Of a stretch of DNA of 64,000 nt, positions 18,962 to 27,411 are shown piece after piece. The translations under genes and the position numbers were made by a program. Within the stretch, counting starts at the first letter, position 1. Each line of letters starts with the position of its first letter. This DNA is from Crateriforma spongiae (GTDB lineage Bacteria > Planctomycetota > Planctomycetia > Pirellulales > Pirellulaceae): the NCBI RefSeq assembly GCF_012290005.1, contig NZ_JAAXMS010000002.1:558001-622000 (forward strand), written 5' to 3'. The notes beneath the pieces were generated by a model. That model was given only the letters and a program-made list of their open reading frames with translations, had not been told where the DNA came from and ran no database searches.

Positions 18962-21165
18962 AAGTCCAACCAATCTCTGCTGGGGCAACGCAATTCTCCG
19001 GTGCATCCTATTGTCTGAACCGACAATTGATCCATCGAAAGATTCGGTTTGGTCGCCGATCGACTTGGGTGGTCAAACGAATCGCCGACGAGGCTTTCTT
19101 TTACTTTGATGAAGCGGAACACTGGATCCTTCAACAACTGACAAGTCCAATGACCCTCGGTCAATTGATGGACCGCTGTCGCAACAACATGCGGGATCAC
19201 GCTCCCTCACCAGGCGCACTTTCCGAGTTCGTCCAGATGTTGACCAGCAACAATCTATTGCTGGTCGGAAATGAAAGACGAACAACAGACGCTGGCCGAT
19301 CGCCGGGGCGCCGTCATGACTACTCACTTCATCCATTGGCATTGCGTTTGCCTGGAATTGATGCCAGCCGCTTTTTCGACTGGGCCGCCACATGCTTGCG
19401 ATCCATCCCACGTTCGTTGGCCGTCGGCGTCTATCTGACACTTTTGGCCGTCGCAGGCGGTCTGGCATGGACCGATTTCCCCGCCCTGGTCACCGACATC
19501 CGAGACGCAGCACAGCGTATGCCCACGCAATGGGTTTGGTTCATCTTGGCCCTCGCGTTGGCAAAAGTGTGTCATGAAATTGCACACGCCTTGGCTTGTC
19601 ATTTGGCCGGCGGTCGATGTCGAAACGTCGGCGTCATGTTTCTGTTTGGTGTCCCCTGTTTGTACTGCGATGTCAGCGATGCTTGGCTAATGCCACAGCG
19701 TTGGCATCGTGTTCTGGTGTCTGCCGCGGGCATGATGGCCGAATGGTTCATCGCCGCCATCGGTGTCTTGATATGGTGGACCAGCCAACCAGGAATTCTT
19801 CACGACACCGCGTCACTGTTGATCATGGTTTGCACGGTCAGCACGTTGATTTTCAATGGCAATCCGCTGATGCGTTACGACGGGTACTTCATCTTGTCAG
19901 ACCTTTGGGGAAAGCCAAACCTGGCCCAGCGATCAGCGACCGCATTGCGAAAATTCGCATATCGGATCGTTTACGGCAGTCGCGATGAATCGCTTGCTTG
20001 TGATCATCACGGCGACGAAGACACCAGCACTGCCCTAGTGGCCTATGGACTTGCCAGCGTTTTGTACCGTGCATTGGTCTTATCATTCATCGGCTTCATT
20101 GCGATGCGCTGGGTCACCGGCACGCCATGGTTTTGGCCTGCGACACTGCTGATCATCGCGACCTTCGTACGCGTGCTTTTCGCAAGCATCGGCAAACCGC
20201 ACGATGCCGAAACCGCGCGAGACCGGTCATCGGACGGGAAACGAGTACGACGCCCGGCAATGGTCGCCGCCGCAATCGTGATCCTGGCACTCGCTGTTCT
20301 GATTGTCCCACTGCCACGCACGCTAACGGTCGATGGTGTGGTGCTTCCGGACAAGCACCAGGAGATCCGGCTATCCGGATCGGGCCGGGTCATCGACGCA
20401 GTCCGTCCCGGCGTTGTGCTGGAACAAGATCAAACCATCCTGCAAGCCGACGATTGGGTCAATCGCTGGGAACTGCTACGCTGCGAAGCTGCCACGGATT
20501 CGATTCGAAACCGTATCGACGCGATCCGGTTGATGCGAACTCAGAATCCGGTTCTTTCACAACAGCTTCCGGCGTTGACCGAACAACTGCAGGCATCCAT
20601 CGCCCAATCACAGACCCTGCGATCGCAACTGAAACTGATGCACCTTCGCGCCGAAGCCGGCCAGATGGTTTTTGAAACTCAGAAAGTCACGCCTTCGCGG
20701 GATCAAAAACAACGACTTTGGGTCGGGTCGCCGTTTGCATCGGAAAACCGTGGATGCGTTGTTCCCGCCGGGCAGCGACTTGGCTTGGTGGGTGATGCAA
20801 ACGAACGCATCATCCGATTGGCACTTCCGCAGGAACAGTTGGACCTGGTCCGAATCGGCCAAACCGTCAGAATTCCACTATCGGGGCGAAGCAAGCCTGC
20901 TGCGGGAACGATTCGCTCGATTGCACAATTACCAAGCACCGGTTCCGGAGGTTTGCCACGATCGGCGATCGATTCATTCGATGTCAATTTGCCGGCGGCT
21001 CAAGCACAGGCCTCAAACACTTACGACGTCACCGTAGACTTGAATGCATCGACCTTTCATCGGCCGTTGCCGGTTCACCTGTCCGTGGTTGGCCGAATCG
21101 AATTACCCGATGCGGCAATCTATCAACGTGTGTGGCGATTCTTAATCGAGAACTTTTCGCATTGA
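18958..21165 (+). CDS. PqqD-like/M50 site-2 protease/HlyD fusion membrane protein (cassette 1)
   Basis: 735 residues. Residues about 20-100 look like a PqqD-type winged helix (RRSTWVVKRIADEAFFYFDE and a following LGQLMDRC helix). Several membrane helices carry the M50 metalloprotease motifs: HEIAH at 206-210 and NPLMRYDGY from Asn302. A PCLYCDVSDAW segment with two Cys lies between. The C-terminus (about 440-735) is a HlyD-type part (VDGVVLPDKHQEIRLSGSGRVIDAV and barrel). Start is GTG overlapping the HlyD stop, which leaves no room for a better site. Protease activity toward any substrate is unproven, though both metal motifs are intact. Confidence 0.8.
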   Translation: MKVQPISAGATQFSGASYCLNRQLIHRKIRFGRRSTWVVKRIADEAFFYFDEAEHWILQQLTSPMTLGQLMDRCRNNMRDHAPSPGALSEFVQMLTSNNLLLVGNERRTTDAGRSPGRRHDYSLHPLALRLPGIDASRFFDWAATCLRSIPRSLAVGVYLTLLAVAGGLAWTDFPALVTDIRDAAQRMPTQWVWFILALALAKVCHEIAHALACHLAGGRCRNVGVMFLFGVPCLYCDVSDAWLMPQRWHRVLVSAAGMMAEWFIAAIGVLIWWTSQPGILHDTASLLIMVCTVSTLIFNGNPLMRYDGYFILSDLWGKPNLAQRSATALRKFAYRIVYGSRDESLACDHHGDEDTSTALVAYGLASVLYRALVLSFIGFIAMRWVTGTPWFWPATLLIIATFVRVLFASIGKPHDAETARDRSSDGKRVRRPAMVAAAIVILALAVLIVPLPRTLTVDGVVLPDKHQEIRLSGSGRVIDAVRPGVVLEQDQTILQADDWVNRWELLRCEAATDSIRNRIDAIRLMRTQNPVLSQQLPALTEQLQASIAQSQTLRSQLKLMHLRAEAGQMVFETQKVTPSRDQKQRLWVGSPFASENRGCVVPAGQRLGLVGDANERIIRLALPQEQLDLVRIGQTVRIPLSGRSKPAAGTIRSIAQLPSTGSGGLPRSAIDSFDVNLPAAQAQASNTYDVTVDLNASTFHRPLPVHLSVVGRIELPDAAIYQRVWRFLIENFSH

Positions 21166-21204
21166 TCGCGGGATCGCCTGGCGTGATGGCGACACCTTAA
21201 GCGA

Positions 21205-24200
21205 TCAAGGATTCATCGACCAAACCGAAATCCGTCCTTCGCGATCCGTGGTCAAAACGTGCTTCTGATCTGGCGAAATGTCGATGTCGGTCAACGGTTG
21301 GTTATGCCGGCGAATCTCGATCAACTCACGCCCCTCGGTGGACGTCGGGTCCTTGGCGACTGCATCCAACATCGGGTCCCAAATCCGCAATGATTCATCG
21401 TCACTGACCGACAACAGACGTAGATTGGCGTCTTCATTGCCATGAAAAACGACGCCTTCGACAGATTCGGCGTGCCCACGAAACACAATGGGCGCACGCC
21501 ACTGGACGTCATTGATGCCGGGGACCGGCCACATTCGCACCAACCGGTCGGCTCCGCCACAGGCGACCCAACGCCCGTCCGCCGAGAAACGACCACACAA
21601 AACGGCGCCCGCTTGTGGTGTGTCCATCAACACGTCCGTCTTCTTCGAAACAATGTCGCGGACCACCACTTTGCCGCGATCCGTTGTGACCAACAGACGG
21701 CGACCATCGGCCGAGAAGGTTAGTGCCAGGGGGCGGCCCAACGATATCGACCATTGCCCCGCATCAGTCAATTCCAAAGTTTCGTCGCTTTCACGATACT
21801 TCCACCGGCGCACCCGACCGTCATCACCACCGGTAACCAGCACGTCTGGCGACGATGCCGGTCCGAACTGTAGGCAGCGAACGGCACCCTCGTGCGGCGA
21901 TTCCAACTTTGCCACCGCGCGGCCCGTTTCCACATCCCAGATCTTCACGCTGCGACTTGCAGTCGCCACACGAGTGGAATCGGCGGAAAAAGCGACGTCA
22001 GTGATGGCACCGTGCGAACGGTAACTGCGCACATGCTGATACGTGGTGCAGTCCCACAAAAACGCCGCGCTTCCATGCAGCGTCAGAAGCTGATTTGGCG
22101 ATATCGGCAAGACAGCCCCCGGATCGGGCAATCGCATGGGCAACTCGAATCGTTCACGACGCTGGGCGAACGTCGCGTTGTCCACCAACGACTTGGCGTC
22201 ATCGATGCGTTCTGCCTGCACATGCCACAGGTCAACTTGCGAAGGTTCATCGCCGCGGGGCGTCACCAATACCGCCAACCGACCATCCGAATCGTCAAAG
22301 CGGGCATCGACAATTCCAGGGCGTCCATCGTTGACCGATTTTGCATCTCGCGGCGTTTCCAATCGCGTCAGCACCTGTGACGCTCCGGTTACCGAATCCA
22401 CGAGCACTACTTGATGCACCACGGAATCGACTTTGGCCAACTCCGTCACGACCGCCAAGAATCGTTTGTCCGGTGATAACGATAATCCAACGGCGGCACC
22501 GTCTCGGGCGTAGGTCTGCACCACTTGCCGGCTTGCTAAATCCCAGCGACTGATAGCGCCGTCATCGGTCGCGATCCAAGCCGATGTTCCGTTGGTAGCA
22601 AACGCGATGGCGTGAATCCGAAGCCCCAAACGATCGTCCCAGGGTTCACCGACTGGTTTTCCGGAGTCGCAATCCCACTGAATTAACCGACCCGCGCGAT
22701 CGCCGGTCAATAAGGTTTTGCCATCGTCCGATATCGCCACCGCTGAAACGGATTCTTGGTGCCCGCCCAACCGGTGTATCACCCGAGGATAACTGCCCTG
22801 CCCCGGCGGTATTTCCCAGATCAGTGCACGATCATTCTTGGAACTGGACGCAGTCACCATTCGACGTCCGTCACGGGATACAGCGACCACGTTTCCAATG
22901 CCCGTTCCCGACGCCGTGGTCAGTTCTGTTCCCTTCTTCAAGTCCCACAACCGAACCATCGCATCGGCGGCCCCCACAATCAACCGACCATACCGACGAT
23001 CAAACGCCATAGCCATCGCACGAAAATCCGTACCTTCGTCAAGCCGAAGGGTCGTGACCAACGCGGCGTCATCCGATCCGGAAGCGATTCCCATCCTACG
23101 ATCGTCGGTGACCCAAAGGTCACTTTGCTGATCGTAAGAAAGCAACCTTGCGGTACGATCACGTCCCGCTGTCACAATCCGATCCGAAGTCGGTGAAAAC
23201 CGTGCCGCCCAGATCGCATCGTCCTGGACCTGAATCAAACCGGATGATCCGGTGTGATGATTCGAATCACCATCGGAATTGCTTGGCTTCTTTGACACTT
23301 GACTGACCAAGGTCCGAAACGTGCGATTTGACCGCGCGGATGCCTGATCGTCATCCGAATCCCGCATGGGTTGCACGCTAGGCTTTCGCAGATCCCAAAG
23401 CCGAACCGTCATGTCCTGGGACGCGGATATCACCATTCCCTGCCCCTCGTCCCAGTATTCCGCCGCGACCACTGCACCGCCATGACCACGGAACGACCGC
23501 TGAAACTGTCCGACAGGAGGTTGATCAACGTCGGATGCCTGGACCCGCCAAAGCTTGACCAAATAGTCGTCACCGCTGGTCACCAATTGCTGGCCGTCGT
23601 CGGAAAAAGAAACCGACAAAACCTTGGAGTCATGCGCGGCGTCTTGCACACGGTCTTCCCGACCGGAACCTACGTCGGGATCGACCAAACGGGCGGACGG
23701 CACCACTGCCTTGGACTTTGACAGCTTGGGAACGGATGCTATGTCCCCGGCGTTGCCTGCAATCTCCGGTGCAAGCCCCTGCACAGCCTGTTTGATTTCG
23801 GAAGCAAGGTCCGATTCCGCAACAGCTTTCGGGTCCCAAATGAGCACGACACCTGACTGGTCGCCAGACGCCACCAAAGATCCGTCACGCGTCAGACAAA
23901 CGTCGGTCACGGGTGATTCATGTTGATCAAATACCCCCACACGCTCGAACGATGTCCCATCATTGTCAATTGACCACAATACGATTCGTCCCATCGTCTG
24001 ATCGGCGATGGCGGCGGCAACCAACACATCGGATTCCCGTACCACGGCATCAAACGCCACAACCGGCGCCAGGTGCCATAGGACGGACGTTTGATCTTGG
24101 GACGGACCGGATAGCACACGAATGGTTCGGTCAGTCCCCGCTGACAAGATCCATTCGTCACGACGATCGGGAAACGACAACAACATGGATTCCGTCACCG

Positions 24201-27200
24201 GTCCGTTGTGCCTGAGTATTGATCCAGTCGATTTCGGCCGCCCCTGCGATCGATCCATCAGATCGACAGTTCCCAGTTCGGTTCCCACCAACAGACGTTT
24301 TCCGTCCTCCGCGATCGCCACGTCGCTCGCGACATCTCCCTGGGACGTTGCAAAAGCAGGCTGCATACGCAGTTGTTGTCCCTGGCGATCCAAGGTCAAG
24401 ACGCGACCGTCGGCCAGCGCCACGGCAAAATGACTTGCGTTCTTGGACATCGATAGGTCTTCAGCCGGCGAATCCAGTTGCACAGTTTCGGCCGCCTGCT
24501 GAGTCACATCGGACAACCACTGCAGTTCGATCGGCAACTCGCCCGTCTTCCCTTCCCGCCGCCGCTTTTCGATCAATTCGTCAACGATGCGACGAGCCTC
24601 ATCAAATTCATTCTGGTCCACACGAGCTTTGGCAAGCCCGATCTGGGAACGATAATACTCTTGTTCGACCAAACGCCGGGCCTGCTCAGTTTCCCTTCGA
24701 GCCTTGACTGCTTCGTTCTTGAGAATAACTGCTTTGTTCTTTTCCTTGACGGCGATCCTTTTCTGTTCTTCTTCGTTCTGCTTTGCCGTCAAGGCTTCGT
24801 CACGAGCCCTTTCCGCGTCACCACGCGCAATCGCCTCCTTGTCTTTTGCCTTTTCGGCTTGTTCGCGCGCTTCAATGGCCTCTTGTCGTGCTGCTTCTGC
24901 CTCCAGTCTTTTCGTTTCGGCGACTTGAGCATTGGACCGAGCCTCTTCCGCGTTGGCTCGAGCCAACTCTTCGTTTTCTCTGGCCAAGTTCGCGTTGTGT
25001 TCGGCGACGCCGCGTTGTTGATCAATCAAGTAGATCGCCACCGCCCCACCGACCAGGATGAAAGCCAGCATTGCCGCGGCAGCTTTTTTCAACACCGCCA
25101 ACCGAGACGCATTCAGCTCTCGTTCACGAATGCCATCCTTCAGCCGCTTGATCAAGTCGACGTGATCGGGATCGTTCTCACTCAGTAGCGATAACCCCAA
25201 ATCGAAATCGCGGTTGCGATAGGCTGCTTCGGCATGTTCGACGCGTGCCTGAGACAATCCCTCCTTGGCCTGCCGGTTGCCTTCCCACAAAACCAGTGCT
25301 TCTTCGAAACCGAATTCAGCTCTTGCGAACGACGAATAGTCCTCGGTCTGCCCTGCGCGCTGCAAATCATCTTTGGCACGTTTGGCCAAGATGATGCTTT
25401 CGGCGTGATCGCGATACTGTCGAATCGCGTCCTGAAAACTGGGCACATCGGGATATCGGTCAGCCGGATTGGTGGCCATCGCCTTGAGCGCGATGTCCAT
25501 CAATTCGCCACGAAAACGATCATCGAAAGGCCGAATTTCATTCGACGCGACCGCTCGTAAACAAAGGCTGACGTTCGCAGCATTGTGCGGCGGATTGCCG
25601 GTGATGATCATGAACAGCGTCGCACCAAGCAGATAGATATCTGCTGCCGGCCCAATTCGGTCCACCGGCCCGACGGCCAATTCAGGCGCCATGAACGACG
25701 GTGTCCCGCCCAGGCCATGCGATGGCGTGATCGAATCCAATTTTTCAAACTCGGGCTTCGCCAACGCCAAGCCCCAGTCCATCACCAACACGACACCAAA
25801 GTCGCCCAACATGATGTTTTCGGGCTTGATGTCACGGTGCACGACGCCCCGCGTGTGAGCGAAACCGATTGCGTCGGATGCACGCAACAAGATCTCCAGA
25901 TTCTCATCCAAAGTCTTTTCGCCAATCACGTCGGACCAGGGCGTCCCGACGACCCGCTTCATCGCGTAAAAGACCGTGTTGTCACCGGTAACGGCGACAT
26001 CATGAATGGGAACGATGTTCGGGTGATCTAAATCACCGGTCACAACGGCTTCGGACAAGAACTGCTGCCGGCGTGCTTCTTCGACCTGCTTTAGTTTGCC
26101 CTGCTTGCGAAGCTTGGATCGCTTGGCCTTGTCCAACGGACGGATGACTTTTACGGCGAGCAAACGGTCCAACGATCCTTGTCGAGCAACAAAGACATTC
26201 CCCATGCCGCCCTTACCCAGCAAGCGAATCAGACGATAGTCCGATAGCTGGTCGTCATCTTGCATGGGCGTCACCATGTGACGCTTGTTTAAAGCTAGTT
26301 TCTGTTCGCTGATGGACCGGTCGATCGCCGGTTTCATCTTGGTGGGCGCGTCGTCGGCGACGAACTCGGCGGAAATTTGTCCCCAAAAATCCTGTTCTTC
26401 TTCACTCAACTGACGTGGGCTGATCGTCTGCCCAAGATTATCGTCCTCCAAGACGCTCGGTTGCCCATCCGCATCGTCCGCCGGATCCACAACCAACGAA
26501 TCCAGCGTCACATCCATCGTGTGAACATCGTCGGGATCCTGGTACTCCATCGTGGACTGGTCGGAACGCGAATCGTCCACGCCCAGTTCGAAGTCCACGG
26601 TTCCCGAATGCGGATCACCCTTTGAATCCGGTGCGTCCAATTCCGCGGTCACGTCGCTGGACAAATCCACCGTTCGATTTTCGTCACTTGGATCGACGAG
26701 GCCCGAAGCCATGACGGTCTCCGAACCAGCAGTTTCATCCAAGCGTTTGGTCGCATCCAAATCGACCGTTTCATCAATGCGTTTGGTGGCATCCAGATCG
26801 ACGGTTTCGTCCAACCGCTTGGTGGTATTTGGATCCGATTCATCTGTCGAATCCGTAGCCGCGGAAGCGACATCGACAGTTTCATCAATCCGCCGCGTCG
26901 CGTTCAAATCGGTGGTTTCATCCAACGCTTCCATCGGAACCGACAACTTTGCTGGGCTGAAATCGACGGTTTCATCAATCGATTTGGTGGCGTCTAGATC
27001 GTCCTCTTCGCTAGAGGATTCGGTACCCGCATCGGGATCAATCCCCACCGTTTCATCCAGACGTGTGGTCGCATCCAAATCAACGGTTTCATCCAGCTTC
27101 GCGGTGCGATCCAGATCGCTTGCCGGCGAATCGACGGTCGTGCGGTCGCCGGGCTTCGCACCGCTAGAGCCCTTCGCCGAAGCATCCGGCGTGGAAACGT

Positions 27201-27351
27201 CTTGGCCATCAGGACCGGGATGCCCATCGCCATCCGATTGTGTCAGATCAACGGTTTCATCCAATGACTCTGGACGTCGACTGGGATCATCATCTTGTCG
27301 ACCCGGTTCTTTATTCGGATCGTTCGGTGATCGTTGACCGTCACGAGACAT
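21205..27351 (-). CDS. Giant Ser/Thr protein kinase with coiled coil and WD40 repeats
   Basis: 2048 residues. Residues 30-208 hold nine DET[V/T/A] repeats. The kinase domain runs about 365-650: GKGGMGNVF loop, Lys401 (AVKVIRP), His-Arg-Asp with Asp507 (HRDIKPEN), and MDWGLA in place of DFG. Ligand-side elements include GTPSFMAPE. A membrane helix (MLAFILVGGAVAIYLI, about 757-777) leads to an Ala/Glu/Arg coiled coil (about 780-905). Residues about 960-2048 are WD40 repeats, many ending in DxxVRLWDL-like strands. Kinase inside, propellers outside is the predicted topology. It lies 60 bases after the giant beta-repeat gene, on the same strand, and converges on the M50 gene of cassette 1. Confidence 0.9.
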   Translation of the reverse strand: MSRDGQRSPNDPNKEPGRQDDDPSRRPESLDETVDLTQSDGDGHPGPDGQDVSTPDASAKGSSGAKPGDRTTVDSPASDLDRTAKLDETVDLDATTRLDETVGIDPDAGTESSSEEDDLDATKSIDETVDFSPAKLSVPMEALDETTDLNATRRIDETVDVASAATDSTDESDPNTTKRLDETVDLDATKRIDETVDLDATKRLDETAGSETVMASGLVDPSDENRTVDLSSDVTAELDAPDSKGDPHSGTVDFELGVDDSRSDQSTMEYQDPDDVHTMDVTLDSLVVDPADDADGQPSVLEDDNLGQTISPRQLSEEEQDFWGQISAEFVADDAPTKMKPAIDRSISEQKLALNKRHMVTPMQDDDQLSDYRLIRLLGKGGMGNVFVARQGSLDRLLAVKVIRPLDKAKRSKLRKQGKLKQVEEARRQQFLSEAVVTGDLDHPNIVPIHDVAVTGDNTVFYAMKRVVGTPWSDVIGEKTLDENLEILLRASDAIGFAHTRGVVHRDIKPENIMLGDFGVVLVMDWGLALAKPEFEKLDSITPSHGLGGTPSFMAPELAVGPVDRIGPAADIYLLGATLFMIITGNPPHNAANVSLCLRAVASNEIRPFDDRFRGELMDIALKAMATNPADRYPDVPSFQDAIRQYRDHAESIILAKRAKDDLQRAGQTEDYSSFARAEFGFEEALVLWEGNRQAKEGLSQARVEHAEAAYRNRDFDLGLSLLSENDPDHVDLIKRLKDGIRERELNASRLAVLKKAAAAMLAFILVGGAVAIYLIDQQRGVAEHNANLARENEELARANAEEARSNAQVAETKRLEAEAARQEAIEAREQAEKAKDKEAIARGDAERARDEALTAKQNEEEQKRIAVKEKNKAVILKNEAVKARRETEQARRLVEQEYYRSQIGLAKARVDQNEFDEARRIVDELIEKRRREGKTGELPIELQWLSDVTQQAAETVQLDSPAEDLSMSKNASHFAVALADGRVLTLDRQGQQLRMQPAFATSQGDVASDVAIAEDGKRLLVGTELGTVDLMDRSQGRPKSTGSILRHNGPVTESMLLSFPDRRDEWILSAGTDRTIRVLSGPSQDQTSVLWHLAPVVAFDAVVRESDVLVAAAIADQTMGRIVLWSIDNDGTSFERVGVFDQHESPVTDVCLTRDGSLVASGDQSGVVLIWDPKAVAESDLASEIKQAVQGLAPEIAGNAGDIASVPKLSKSKAVVPSARLVDPDVGSGREDRVQDAAHDSKVLSVSFSDDGQQLVTSGDDYLVKLWRVQASDVDQPPVGQFQRSFRGHGGAVVAAEYWDEGQGMVISASQDMTVRLWDLRKPSVQPMRDSDDDQASARSNRTFRTLVSQVSKKPSNSDGDSNHHTGSSGLIQVQDDAIWAARFSPTSDRIVTAGRDRTARLLSYDQQSDLWVTDDRRMGIASGSDDAALVTTLRLDEGTDFRAMAMAFDRRYGRLIVGAADAMVRLWDLKKGTELTTASGTGIGNVVAVSRDGRRMVTASSSKNDRALIWEIPPGQGSYPRVIHRLGGHQESVSAVAISDDGKTLLTGDRAGRLIQWDCDSGKPVGEPWDDRLGLRIHAIAFATNGTSAWIATDDGAISRWDLASRQVVQTYARDGAAVGLSLSPDKRFLAVVTELAKVDSVVHQVVLVDSVTGASQVLTRLETPRDAKSVNDGRPGIVDARFDDSDGRLAVLVTPRGDEPSQVDLWHVQAERIDDAKSLVDNATFAQRRERFELPMRLPDPGAVLPISPNQLLTLHGSAAFLWDCTTYQHVRSYRSHGAITDVAFSADSTRVATASRSVKIWDVETGRAVAKLESPHEGAVRCLQFGPASSPDVLVTGGDDGRVRRWKYRESDETLELTDAGQWSISLGRPLALTFSADGRRLLVTTDRGKVVVRDIVSKKTDVLMDTPQAGAVLCGRFSADGRWVACGGADRLVRMWPVPGINDVQWRAPIVFRGHAESVEGVVFHGNEDANLRLLSVSDDESLRIWDPMLDAVAKDPTSTEGRELIEIRRHNQPLTDIDISPDQKHVLTTDREGRISVWSMNP
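26728..27264 (-). repeat. Degenerate DNA/protein repeat coding for DETV motifs
   Basis: Within the kinase gene, nine copies of DET[V/T/A], at residues 31, 87, 99, 126, 144, 156, 181, 193 and 205. Six of them are preceded by a [LP][DN][AT]T[TKR][RS][LI] stretch, giving a 12-residue unit such as LDATKRLDETVD. On the DNA the units resemble each other closely enough to suggest duplication. Confidence 0.8.
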
Positions 27352-27411
27352 TGGAAACTAACCTAAACAAACAAATGTTCGATGAATTGGGCACGGGTTC
27401 ATGTGATCGCA

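Noticed and set aside
21162-21208. Possible terminator between the M50 and kinase genes
   Set aside because: An 8-base repeat TTGATCGC/GCGATCAA exists but with a 31-base loop and no T-run; too weak to list as a terminator.
26552-27337. Ser/Val-rich plus-strand frame opposite the kinase N-terminus
   Set aside because: Its repeats only mirror the DETV repeat DNA of the kinase gene.
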